Assembly: GCA_947476475.1 (NCBI GenBank)
Contig: CANJQT010000002.1
Location: 34,756-98,755, forward strand
Reading direction: 5' to 3'
Length of the DNA: 64,000 nt
From: Paracoccaceae bacterium
GTDB taxonomy: Bacteria; Pseudomonadota; Alphaproteobacteria; Rhodobacterales; Rhodobacteraceae
Made by a program: the position numbers and the translations under genes. Under the pieces are notes generated by a model that was not told the DNA's origin, ran no database searches, and worked only from the letters and a program-made list of their open reading frames with translations. Shown piece after piece: positions 1 to 7,938 of the stretch. How positions within the stretch are numbered: the first letter of the stretch is position 1; every line of letters begins with the position of its first letter.

Positions 1-1154
1 AACCACAGGGATTTCGGGCCACCGCAGCGCCAACCGCTTCCGTTTCAGTGGTCACCCGCGATGGGGTATTGTCGCAGCCTCATGCCCGGGCGCTGCGGTT
101 CCTGTTGGCTTCGGCAGTGGCGGGCATGCGCCCCGACGATGTGTCGATCATCGACGGTCAAGGCAACCTGATCGGGGCCGACGATGCGAACGAATCTGGC
201 GCGGCGGATGATCGCGCGGCAGATTTGCGCGAAAAGGTGCTGCGCCTGCTTGAGGCGCGGGTCGGCCCCGGCAAGGCGGTTGTCGAGGTGGCGCGGGAAA
301 CCGTGACCGACAGCGAAACGGTGAGCGAACGCAAGATAGACCCGCAGGCGCGCGTTGCGATTTCGTCCGAGACCGAAGAGCAAACGACTTCGGCCAACGA
401 TCAAGGCGGAACCGGGGTGTCTGTGGCGTCGAACCTGCCCACGGGGGCGGCGGGCGGGTCGGGAAAGACGTCGCAAAAACAAGATAGCCGAACCCGCGAG
501 CGGATAAACTTTGAAGTGAGCGAAACCAGGCGCGATCTGGTGCGCGGCCCGGGCGCAACGCGGCGTTTGACGGTGGCTGTGCTTGTAGACGGGATTATGG
601 CCCCCCCTCTGGCAAGCGAAGGGGAAGCGCAGTGGCAGCCCCGTCCCGAAGACGAACTTACCGCGCTGCGCGATCTGGTGGCGGCGGCGGTCGGCTATGA
701 CGAGGCGCGCGGCGACGTTATCACCATCAGGACGCTGGCGTTCGAGCCTTTCAGTGCCAGCGGAACCGAGGCTGGCGCATCGCTCTTTCCGGCTTTTGCG
801 CTGGATGTCATGAGCCTTGTACAACTTGGCGTGTTGGCGATTGTGGCGCTGGTGTTGGGCCTCTTCGTTGTGCGCCCGATCCTGACGGCCCGGCCGGGCA
901 GGATGGTCGGGGCTCTGCCCGCGCCATCGCCGGTGATGGTGGCGCCTGCCCTATCGGGCGTGATCGAAGAGGGGGACTTCATGCCTCGAGATCTGTCGTT
1001 GCTGAATGGCGGCGCGCGGAATGCTATTACTGCCGCACAAGATGATCTGGCGGATCCGGTCGCCCGGCTGCGACGGCTGATTTCCGAGCGACAGGAAGAA
1101 ACCGTCGAGATCCTGAAAAGCTGGATGGATGACCCTGAAGCAGAGAAGGCATGA
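1..1154 (+). CDS. fliF: FliF flagellar M-ring protein, 5' truncated by window
   Basis: Builds the MS-ring of the flagellar basal body in the inner membrane and holds the rotor protein FliG. The reading frame is open back to base 3 (PQGFRATAAPTASVSV before the listed GTG at 48), so the true start lies outside the window and the 48 start is an artefact. Visible are the periplasmic ring-building motif (SVVTRDGVLSQPHARALR, VSIIDGQGNLIG), a low-complexity Ser/Thr-rich linker, and a transmembrane helix around bases 810-880 (LGVLAIVALVLGLFVV). The C-terminus (DPVARLRRLISERQEETVEILKSW) resembles the FliG-binding tail. Its stop overlaps the next start as ATGA, which indicates translational coupling. 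Family assignment is firm. Confidence 0.93.
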   Translation, partial: PQGFRATAAPTASVSVVTRDGVLSQPHARALRFLLASAVAGMRPDDVSIIDGQGNLIGADDANESGAADDRAADLREKVLRLLEARVGPGKAVVEVARETVTDSETVSERKIDPQARVAISSETEEQTTSANDQGGTGVSVASNLPTGAAGGSGKTSQKQDSRTRERINFEVSETRRDLVRGPGATRRLTVAVLVDGIMAPPLASEGEAQWQPRPEDELTALRDLVAAAVGYDEARGDVITIRTLAFEPFSASGTEAGASLFPAFALDVMSLVQLGVLAIVALVLGLFVVRPILTARPGRMVGALPAPSPVMVAPALSGVIEEGDFMPRDLSLLNGGARNAITAAQDDLADPVARLRRLISERQEETVEILKSWMDDPEAEKA

Positions 1155-1747
1155 TGGCGCGGCTTTTACAGCTTGAAGAGTTCGATGACGATGGAATGGG
1201 GTTGGGCGCAACCTCGCTATCGGCGGCTGAAAGCGAGGAGTTGCGGCTGGCTGCCTATGAGCAGGGTTATGCCGCCGGCTGGGAGGATGCCTTGACCGCG
1301 CAAAGCGCGGACATGGCGCGGCTACGCAGTGATCTGGGGCGCAGCCTGTCGGAAATGTCGGTCAGTTTTGCAGAGGCGCGCAGTCATGTTCTGGCATCGC
1401 TGGAACCTTTGCTGCGCGACATGGTGAACAAGGTGCTGCCGGTGACCGCACACAAGGCGCTTGGGCAGATGATTTTGCAGGAATTGCTACCGGCGGCGGA
1501 AGGACTGACCAATGTGCCGGTTCTGGTGCGCACCGCACCCGTGAATCGCGATCTGGTGGCTGAACTGCTTGCCCGTGAAACCCGTCTGCCCTTGCAGGTG
1601 GTGGCAGAGCCGACTTTGGGCGAGGGGCAGGCCTATTTGAAACTGGGCGCCACCGAGATGAACGTTGATCTGGATGGCGTCATTGACGCCATCGCAGCAG
1701 CGGTTGCCGCCTTTTTCCACATTGAGCGTCATGAGGCAGAGCGATGA
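1151..1747 (+). CDS. fliH: FliH-like flagellar assembly protein
   Basis: A 198-residue soluble protein, very likely the FliH-type regulator of the flagellar export ATPase FliI. The N-terminal half is acidic and Ala/Glu/Arg-rich with helix-forming character (YEQGYAAGWEDAL, a typical FliH G-x-x-x-G-like stretch). The C-terminal half (VRTAPVNRDLVAELL, LGEGQAYLKLGATEMNVDLDGVI) fits the conserved FliH/YscL end domain. It overlaps fliF upstream and fliN downstream by ATGA. No fliI is visible in the window. Divergent FliH proteins are hard to tell from other coiled-coil flagellar proteins, so the call rests partly on position. Confidence 0.75.
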   Translation: MMARLLQLEEFDDDGMGLGATSLSAAESEELRLAAYEQGYAAGWEDALTAQSADMARLRSDLGRSLSEMSVSFAEARSHVLASLEPLLRDMVNKVLPVTAHKALGQMILQELLPAAEGLTNVPVLVRTAPVNRDLVAELLARETRLPLQVVAEPTLGEGQAYLKLGATEMNVDLDGVIDAIAAAVAAFFHIERHEAER

Positions 1748-2019
1748 CAGACGGGTTTTCGACCGACAAAAATCCTTTTACCCAGGTGCCGATCACCATC
1801 ACCATCTCGGTCGGTCGGGCGCACCCTGCGGTGCGTGATCTGTTGCGGCTAAAGCAGGATGCGATCCTGACGCTGGACAGCCGCGTCGACGACCCGGTCG
1901 AACTTTATGTTGGCGACAAGTTGATCGGGCGCGGGGCACTGACTGAACTTGACGGTGATCGTGCCGGACAACTCGCCGTGAGGCTGACAGAGGTGGCCGA
2001 TCTGAAAGGCGGTCTGTGA
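1744..2019 (+). CDS. fliN: FliN flagellar motor switch protein
   Basis: A 91-residue protein made almost entirely of one SpoA (FliN/FliM C-terminal) domain: ITISVGRAHPAVRDLLRLKQDAILTLDSRVDDPVELYVGDKLIGRGAL. FliN forms the lower C-ring of the flagellar motor, takes part in switching and docks the export ATPase complex. This copy is at the short end for the family, with almost no N-terminal extension. The start overlaps the fliH stop (ATGA), and fliP begins immediately after the fliN stop, so the genes are read as one operon. Confidence 0.92.
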   Translation: MTDGFSTDKNPFTQVPITITISVGRAHPAVRDLLRLKQDAILTLDSRVDDPVELYVGDKLIGRGALTELDGDRAGQLAVRLTEVADLKGGL

Positions 2020-2766
2020 ATGACCCGCGCAGGCCTGCAGAATGCGGGCTTATGTCTGCTGCTGCTGATCCTACCGGTCCGCGCTTGCGCTCAGGACGGC
2101 GTGGCGTTTTTGAACGGACTGGCCGGTGGCAGCACGCTGACCGGCCAGTCTATGCTGATCATTGCCGCAGTCACAGTTCTGAGCCTGGCGCCCGGGCTTG
2201 CGGTGATGGTGACTTGTTTTCCCTTCATCGTCACGGTCCTGTCGATCCTGCGGCAGGCAATCGGCTTGCAGCAATTGCCGCCCAACATGTTGATCGTTTC
2301 GCTGTCGCTGTTCCTGACCTGGTTCATCATGGAACCCACCTTTCAGCAGGCCTGGACAACTGCAGGCAAGCCGCTTCTGGACGGAACCATCGACCTTCAA
2401 GCGGCGCTTGTGGCAGGGATCAAGCCCTTTCACGTCTTCATGTCCGCCCGGGTGGACCCTCAAACGCTTGCCTCTCTAGCCGCGCTGCGCCCGGAAACCG
2501 CCGCAATCACCAGCAACGCCGAGGCGCCCCTGTCGCTTCTGGTGCCTGCGTTCATGCTGTCGGAAGTGGCCCGCGCCTTCGAGATCGGATTTCTGGTCTT
2601 TCTGCCCTTTCTGATCATTGATCTGGTCGTCTCGGCACTGCTGATGTCGATGGGGATGATGATGGTGCCGCCTGCCATCGTGTCCTTGCCCTTCAAGCTG
2701 GCATTCTTCGTCGTCGCCGACGGATGGGCGCTGATTTCCGGCGCGCTGGTGCGCAGCTACTTCTGA
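2020..2766 (+). CDS. fliP: FliP flagellar type III export gate protein
   Basis: A core membrane component of the flagellar export gate (FliP/FliQ/FliR). The 248-residue product starts with a signal peptide (LCLLLLILPVRACAQ), as FliP does, then four hydrophobic helices. The hallmark segment is LRQAIGLQQLPPNMLIVSLSLFLTWFIMEP, and ALLMSMGMMMVPPAIVSLPFKLAFFV is near the C-terminus. The ATG directly follows the fliN TGA. The last 10 bp overlap the end of the convergent channel gene. ORF 2016-2621 in another frame is a shadow. Confidence 0.95.
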   Translation: MTRAGLQNAGLCLLLLILPVRACAQDGVAFLNGLAGGSTLTGQSMLIIAAVTVLSLAPGLAVMVTCFPFIVTVLSILRQAIGLQQLPPNMLIVSLSLFLTWFIMEPTFQQAWTTAGKPLLDGTIDLQAALVAGIKPFHVFMSARVDPQTLASLAALRPETAAITSNAEAPLSLLVPAFMLSEVARAFEIGFLVFLPFLIIDLVVSALLMSMGMMMVPPAIVSLPFKLAFFVVADGWALISGALVRSYF

Positions 2767-3209
2767 AGGTGACGACGGTCTTCATGTGCAATCTGCGCAA
2801 TGCGCACCACCCGCAGGGCTTCGGTCAAGCTGGCTATGAGGATGCCAAAATTGATGAAACCGTTCGCGGCCGCCATGCCGCCCAGCAGCCTCCATTCGTG
2901 CGGCAACAGCACATCGCCGTAACCCAGCGTAGTGAAAGAGACGAGCGCGAAATAGACGCAAGGCTCCAGCCCGGAAAAAAGCTGCAAGGCCCAGAAGGTC
3001 AGTGCCCAAAGCCAGACGCCGAAGGTGACAACGCCAAGCACCCAGACCGCCGCCGCGCACAACAGTAAAAGGAGTTTCGGCGCGTGTGGCGGACGGGCGA
3101 GCCAGTCGTGATGACGCCGCAGCAATGTTTCGACCCACCAAAGGCTGATCCCCGCCACGGCAATTGTAATCAGCATCAGGGCTGAGCCCAAGGCGATCTG
3201 CAAGACCAT
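2757..3209 (-). CDS. Two-TM potassium channel family protein
   Basis: A 150-residue small ion channel subunit of the Ion_trans_2 type. It has three or four hydrophobic segments and a pore loop with the potassium selectivity signature TTLGYGD at residues 93-99, followed by a final helix. No cytoplasmic RCK/TrkA domain is present, so it resembles a minimal KcsA-like pore. It is transcribed towards fliP and its 3' end overlaps that gene by 10 bp. A role in potassium homeostasis is inferred from the family; regulation is not visible. Confidence 0.85.
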   Translation of the reverse strand: MVLQIALGSALMLITIAVAGISLWWVETLLRRHHDWLARPPHAPKLLLLLCAAAVWVLGVVTFGVWLWALTFWALQLFSGLEPCVYFALVSFTTLGYGDVLLPHEWRLLGGMAAANGFINFGILIASLTEALRVVRIAQIAHEDRRHLQK

Positions 3210-3315
3210 GGCGTGTTTCCTTTTCTGCTGCCCGATAAACTTATGTACCGAACACGGCGCTGCAAAGGGCCAGTGTCTGGACTTGAGGGTGTTGGTGCCC
3301 TATCTCAGCCGCATC

Positions 3316-3786
3316 ATGGTGCAAAAGTCTGACCCCAATTCGAAACTTATCGCTGAGAACCGCCGCGCGCGGTTCGATTATTTTATCGAAAGTGACCTTG
3401 AAGCCGGGATCATGCTGACCGGATCAGAGGTGAAGTCCTTGCGTACCGGCCAGTCTAACATCGCGGAAAGCTACGCATCGGTGGAGAATGGCGAGCTTTG
3501 GCTGATCAACAGCTATATTGCTGCCTACAAGCAGGCCGGGATTTTTGGCCACGAGGAGCGCCGCCGCCGGAAGCTTTTGGTGTCGAAGAAGGAATTGTCG
3601 CGCTTGTGGCAAGCCATCGGGCGTGAGGGCATGACATTGGTGCCCCTGGCCATGTATTTCAACGACCGCGGCCGGGTGAAGCTCAAGATCGGCATTGCCA
3701 AAGGCAAGAAGGCTGCGGACAAGCGAGAGACTGAAGCTAAGCGCGATTGGGGCCGCCAGAAGCAGCGGTTGCTTAAGCAAGGCTGA
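3316..3786 (+). CDS. smpB: SmpB tmRNA-binding protein
   Basis: Binds tmRNA and brings it to stalled ribosomes for trans-translation. I choose the ATG at 3316 ([43 protein letters not shown]), giving 156 residues, the normal family length. The ORF-track start at 3208 adds a cysteine-rich, non-conserved leader. Conserved SmpB features are [41 protein letters not shown] and the basic C-terminal tail [13 protein letters not shown]. No tmRNA gene was found in the window. A 7-bp dyad (CCGTCAA-T-TTGACGG) just after the stop may be incidental. Confidence 0.95.
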   Translation: MVQKSDPNSKLIAENRRARFDYFIESDLEAGIMLTGSEVKSLRTGQSNIAESYASVENGELWLINSYIAAYKQAGIFGHEERRRRKLLVSKKELSRLWQAIGREGMTLVPLAMYFNDRGRVKLKIGIAKGKKAADKRETEAKRDWGRQKQRLLKQG

Positions 3787-3946
3787 GCAGAGCTCCGTCA
3801 ATTTGACGGTGCAGGCGACATCAAATCCGCCTTGGCCCGGTGAAAGACCTGCATGGGTATGCCGCGAGCGTGCTCACCTGACGAAGTCGGGCTTGCTTCG
3901 ACCCACTGCTCCCGGCTAATCCAGAAGCGCACAAGGAGAGGCAGAT

Positions 3947-4795
3947 ATGGCAGACGATCCCAAAACCGTTGTTTCCACCGACTGGCTTGGGGCACACCTG
4001 AAGGATCCCGATCTGCGGATCCTGGATGCAAGCTGGTATCTGCCCGACGCTGGCCGCGATGCGAAGGCCGAATATCAGGCCGCCCATATTCCCGGCGCGC
4101 GCTTCTTCGACATCGACGAAATTTCCGACAAAAGGTCGGGCCTGCCGCACATGGCCCCACCACCCGAGATGTTCATCAGCCGCATGCGGGCGATGGGGGT
4201 AGGCGATGGCCATCAGGTCGTTGTTTATGATGGATCGGGTCTGTTTTCAGCAGCGCGTGTCTGGTGGACATTCCGGTTGATGGGCAAGGTCGATGTCGCG
4301 GTTCTGGACGGCGGATTTCCGAAGTGGCAAGCCGAAGGCCGCCCAACTGAAGACATGCCCCCCATGGTGCGCGACCGCCATATCACCGTTCAGCGCCAGG
4401 CTCATCTGGTCCGGGATGTTACCCAGGTGGCTGCTGCCGCCAAACTGGGCGATCACGCGATCATCGATGCCCGCGCCCCGGGCCGGTTCCGGGGCGAAGA
4501 GCCAGAGCCGCGCCCCGGCCTGCGCGGGGGTCATATCCCCGGGTCCATCAACGTGCCCTTCAAGACGCTTCTGAACCCCGACAATACGATGAAAGACCCC
4601 GGGACACTGCGGGCGGTTTTCATGGCGGCCGGGGTTGATCTGAAGAAACCGGCGATCACCTCTTGCGGCTCGGGCATCACGGCCGCGGTTCTAAGTCTGG
4701 CACTGGAACGGATCGGCAAGCGGGATCATTCGCTGTACGACGGGTCTTGGGCCGAATGGGGCATGTATGGCGATCTGAAGGTTGTCAAAGGCTGA
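3947..4795 (+). CDS. sseA: 3-mercaptopyruvate sulfurtransferase (two rhodanese domains)
   Basis: A 282-residue cytoplasmic enzyme with tandem rhodanese domains. It moves sulfur from 3-mercaptopyruvate (or thiosulfate) to thiol or cyanide acceptors. The N-terminal inactive domain contains DASWYLPDAGRDAKAEYQAAHIPGARFFDID. The C-terminal domain carries the active loop SCGSGITA with the catalytic Cys at residue 240; the CGSG(I/V)T loop is the mercaptopyruvate type. A good ribosome binding site (AAGGAGAGG) precedes the ATG. The aminotransferase gene follows after 11 bp. That pairing would suit cysteine catabolism, in which an aminotransferase yields mercaptopyruvate; this link is inference. Confidence 0.92.
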   Translation: MADDPKTVVSTDWLGAHLKDPDLRILDASWYLPDAGRDAKAEYQAAHIPGARFFDIDEISDKRSGLPHMAPPPEMFISRMRAMGVGDGHQVVVYDGSGLFSAARVWWTFRLMGKVDVAVLDGGFPKWQAEGRPTEDMPPMVRDRHITVQRQAHLVRDVTQVAAAAKLGDHAIIDARAPGRFRGEEPEPRPGLRGGHIPGSINVPFKTLLNPDNTMKDPGTLRAVFMAAGVDLKKPAITSCGSGITAAVLSLALERIGKRDHSLYDGSWAEWGMYGDLKVVKG

Positions 4796-4806
4796 AAGGA
4801 AGATCC

Positions 4807-5988
4807 ATGCTGAACGCTTTGAAACCACAGCCAGCCGACAAGATCCTGCAACTGATAGGCCAGTTCCGCGCCGATCCGCGGAATGACAAGATCGACCTCG
4901 GCGTTGGGGTTTACAAAGACGCAACCGGGCTGACACCTGTGATGCGCGCGGTGAAGGCGGCCGAATACCGACTGTGGCAAAGCCAGATGACCAAGTCCTA
5001 CACTGGTCTTGCGGGAGAACCAGAATTCAACTCTGCGATGGCTGCGATGATCCTTGGGCCGTCACCCGACAACGGCCGCATCGCATCGGTGGCTACGCCG
5101 GGCGGGACCGGGGCCATCCGGCAGGCGTTCGAGTTGATCCGCATGGCGGCCCCCGATGCCACGGTTTGGGTGTCTGACCCGACCTGGCCCAACCACACGT
5201 CGATCCTGAATTATCTGGGCATGAAGCAGCGCACTTACCGCTATTTCGACACTGAAAGCCGTGGCGTGGATTTTGCCGGGCTCATAAGCGACCTGGCCGG
5301 GGCAAAAGCAGGCGATGTGGTCTTGTTGCACGGCTGTTGCCACAATCCGACAGGGGCCAACCTGACCTTGCCTGAATGGGACGAAGTCGCCGCCCTGCTG
5401 GAAAAGACAGGGGCAATACCGCTGATCGACCTTGCCTACCAAGGCTTCGGCGATGGGCTGGAGGAGGATGCAGGGGGCACACGTCTGATTGTGGCGCGTC
5501 TTCCCGAAGTGCTGATTGCCGCATCTTGCAGCAAGAATTTTGGGATTTACCGCGAACGGACTGGGGTGTTGATGACCCTGTCCGACCCGTCGCTGCGAGA
5601 GGTGTCGCAGGCCAACCTCGCGTTTCTGAACCGTCAGAACTATTCCTTCCCGCCCGATCATGGCGCGCGGGTCGTTACAACAATCCTGATGGATGAGGCG
5701 CTTAAAGCTGACTGGAAGGCCGAACTGGAAGCGATCCGCAATGGTATGCTGTCCTTGCGCGCCCAATTGGCGCAGGAGTTGCGCAACCTGTCGGGATCAG
5801 ACCGCTTTGGTTTCATCGCCCAGCATCGCGGCATGTTTTCGCGCCTGGGGGCCACGCCGGAGCAGGTGGAACGGCTGCGGGCGGAACATGGGATCTATAT
5901 GGTGGGCGATAGCCGCCTGAACATCGCCGGGCTGAATGTGAAAACCGTGCCAATCCTGGCACGGGCCATTCTGGCGGTCGGGATCTGA
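4807..5988 (+). CDS. Class I aminotransferase (aromatic/aspartate type)
   Basis: A PLP enzyme of the AspC/TyrB subfamily (393 residues from the ATG at 4807, preceded by AAAGGAAG). It transfers amino groups between aspartate or aromatic amino acids and 2-oxoglutarate. The N-terminus DPRNDKIDLGVGVYKDATG is typical. HNPTGANLT is the cofactor loop, and SCSKNFGIYRERTGV holds the Schiff-base lysine at residue 243. The longer ORF from 4663 runs inside sseA and is not the start. It forms an operon with sseA and ends at a strong hairpin terminator. AspC versus TyrB specificity cannot be settled by eye. Confidence 0.92.
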   Translation: MLNALKPQPADKILQLIGQFRADPRNDKIDLGVGVYKDATGLTPVMRAVKAAEYRLWQSQMTKSYTGLAGEPEFNSAMAAMILGPSPDNGRIASVATPGGTGAIRQAFELIRMAAPDATVWVSDPTWPNHTSILNYLGMKQRTYRYFDTESRGVDFAGLISDLAGAKAGDVVLLHGCCHNPTGANLTLPEWDEVAALLEKTGAIPLIDLAYQGFGDGLEEDAGGTRLIVARLPEVLIAASCSKNFGIYRERTGVLMTLSDPSLREVSQANLAFLNRQNYSFPPDHGARVVTTILMDEALKADWKAELEAIRNGMLSLRAQLAQELRNLSGSDRFGFIAQHRGMFSRLGATPEQVERLRAEHGIYMVGDSRLNIAGLNVKTVPILARAILAVGI

Positions 5989-5994
5989 AACAGG

Positions 5995-6019
5995 GGGCGG
6001 GGCCGAAGCCCCGCCCTTT
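5995..6019 (+). terminator. Rho-independent terminator after the aminotransferase
   Basis: A 9-bp perfect GC stem (GGGCGGGGC / GCCCCGCCC) with a 4-nt loop is followed by TTT. It lies between the convergent aminotransferase and amtB genes and could stop transcription from both sides. Confidence 0.8.
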
Positions 6020-6022
6020 GAG

Positions 6023-7330
6023 CTATCCGTGATAGGCACTTTCGCCATGCGCGGTTTGGTCAAGACCCTGACGTTCGCTGTCGGCATCGACGCGCAGGCC
6101 GATGGTTGCGTCGATCAGCTTGAACAGGGCAAACGACACGATGCCCGTCCAGATCGCCGTGATCGCCGCTGCCTGAAACTGCACCCAGACCTGCGCCCCA
6201 ATCGCATAGCCTTCGCCCTTCACGCCGCCAAGGCTGGCTGCTGAAAACACGCCGGTCAGCAATGCGCCGACAATGCCGCCCACCCCGTGAATACCGAAGA
6301 CGTCAAGGCTGTCGTCGTAGCGGAAGATATTCTTCACCCGCGTCACGAAAATATAGCAGACTGCGGCCGCGATCATTGCCAGAACCATCGCACCGACCGG
6401 CCCTACGGTGCCACAGGCGGGCGTCACCGCAACCAACCCCGCCACCATGCCTGACGCAGCCCCCAGCATCGAGGCTTTGCCACGCTCTGCTGCCTCGATC
6501 AGCGACCAGACAAGGGTGGCAGCCGCGGTGGCAACGAACGTGTTGATCATCGCCAGAGTGGCGGCACCATTCGCTTCGAGGTTTGAGCCAACATTAAAGC
6601 CGAACCAGCCAACCCACAGCATCGAAGCGCCGATCATCGTCATCACCATTGAATGGGGCGCCATGTTTTCACGACCAAAGCCGATGCGCGGGCCAATGAC
6701 CAGGCAGCCGACCAGTGCCGCGATACCGGCGTTGATATGCACGACTGTGCCACCAGCAAAATCTATGGCACCCAACTTGAAGATCAGCCCAGACACATCC
6801 CAGACCATGTGCGCCACTGGAAAATAGGCCAACGTGACCCAGAGTGCCGAAAACAACAGCACCGCGCCGAATTTGACCCGCTCGGCAAAGGCCCCGATGA
6901 TCAGCGCGGGGGTGATGGCCGCGAATGTCATCTGAAAGACGATGAACAGATATTCCGGGATCACATAGCCGGCGCTGAACGTGGCTGACAGGCTATCTGG
7001 CGTCACGCCCTTCAAGAACAGCTTGGCTGTGCCGCCCCAAAACAGGCCGGTCCCGCCGCCGAAGGTGACAGAATAGCCATAGACGACCCAGATCACCATC
7101 ACCAGGCAGGCGATCAGCGTCGTTTGCATCAGGATTGAGAGCATGTTTTTCGTGCGCACCAGACCGCCGTAGAAAAGGGCGAGGCCCGGCAAAGTCATGA
7201 ACAACACCAGCACCGTGGCGATCATCATGAAGGACACATCGCCCTTGTCCATTACTGGCGCGACGTCTTGTCCAAAGGCGGGGCCGGCTGCGAACAGACC
7301 CAGCGCGGCAAGGGGGGATTTCTGCATCAT
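6023..7330 (-). CDS. amtB: AmtB ammonium transporter
   Basis: A trimeric ammonium channel of the inner membrane (435 residues). I choose ATG 7330 (MMQKSPLAALGLFAAGPAFGQ, a cleavable signal peptide as in AmtB), preceded by AAAGGAA. The ORF-track start at 7408 would overlap glnK. Family marks are LFYGGLVRTKNMLS, the twin histidines in VHINAGIAALVG and GIHGVGGIVGALLTGVF, and GWFGFNVGSNLEANG. It lies 25 bp downstream of glnK, the usual glnK-amtB pair in which GlnK plugs the channel under nitrogen sufficiency. Confidence 0.95.
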   Translation of the reverse strand: MMQKSPLAALGLFAAGPAFGQDVAPVMDKGDVSFMMIATVLVLFMTLPGLALFYGGLVRTKNMLSILMQTTLIACLVMVIWVVYGYSVTFGGGTGLFWGGTAKLFLKGVTPDSLSATFSAGYVIPEYLFIVFQMTFAAITPALIIGAFAERVKFGAVLLFSALWVTLAYFPVAHMVWDVSGLIFKLGAIDFAGGTVVHINAGIAALVGCLVIGPRIGFGRENMAPHSMVMTMIGASMLWVGWFGFNVGSNLEANGAATLAMINTFVATAAATLVWSLIEAAERGKASMLGAASGMVAGLVAVTPACGTVGPVGAMVLAMIAAAVCYIFVTRVKNIFRYDDSLDVFGIHGVGGIVGALLTGVFSAASLGGVKGEGYAIGAQVWVQFQAAAITAIWTGIVSFALFKLIDATIGLRVDADSERQGLDQTAHGESAYHG

Positions 7331-7355
7331 TGGAGGGTTCCTTTCGCGGGAAGGG

Positions 7356-7694
7356 TCAAAGGGCATCATCGCCGGTTTCGCCGGTGCGCACGCGCAGGGC
7401 CTGTTCAAGGTCGATCACAAAGATCTTGCCATCGCCGATCTTGTCTGTGCGGGCGGTGCGGGCGATTGTTTCGACCACTTCGTCCGCCTGACCGTCTGGT
7501 ACCGCGATCTCAAGCTTCATTTTGGGCACGAAACTCACGCTGTATTCCGCGCCGCGGTAGATTTCCGTATGGCCGGACTGGGTGCCGAAACCCTTGATTT
7601 CGGTCACCATCATGCCGCGCACGCCGATTGCTACCAAAGCCTCGCGCACCTCGTCCAACTTGTAAGGTTTGATCGCTGCCATGATCAGTTTCAT
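7356..7694 (-). CDS. glnK: PII nitrogen regulatory protein GlnK
   Basis: A 112-residue PII signalling protein that senses 2-oxoglutarate, ATP and ADP. It controls AmtB and, in many Proteobacteria, GlnE and NtrB. The uridylylation site Tyr51 lies in the T-loop YRGAEYSVSFVPK, and the C-terminal signature DGKIFVIDLEQALRVRTGETGDDAL is complete. It stands upstream of amtB on the same strand, which supports GlnK rather than GlnB. A ribosome binding site (GAGAGGG) precedes the ATG. I looked for a sigma-54 promoter upstream and did not find a convincing one. Confidence 0.94.
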   Translation of the reverse strand: MKLIMAAIKPYKLDEVREALVAIGVRGMMVTEIKGFGTQSGHTEIYRGAEYSVSFVPKMKLEIAVPDGQADEVVETIARTARTDKIGDGKIFVIDLEQALRVRTGETGDDAL

Positions 7695-7938
7695 GCCGCC
7701 CTCTCGGTTTTACCTATCAAGGAAGATCAAGGATGCTGCGTTGCGGCATGGCAAGGCGCCAGGCCGCCGCAAGGACCCCCAGACGAAAGATTCCTGATTT
7801 TGCAGCATTCAGGGGGAAGCCTGCCTGTTTTTTCACCGTCCTGCGAAGAATTTGCCGGGTCCGGCACTCTCCACATCGCTTTCCGAACAGGATAAGGTGG
7901 TGGCTAACGACAAAAGAGCAGCACCGGAACAGAGGCAC

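Noticed and set aside
2016-2621. 201-residue ORF overlapping fliP
   Set aside because: It is in another frame of a clearly conserved FliP; its translation has no family pattern.
7695-7851. Sigma-54 promoter upstream of glnK
   Set aside because: TGGC and TTGC elements occur but without the fixed GG-N10-GC spacing.
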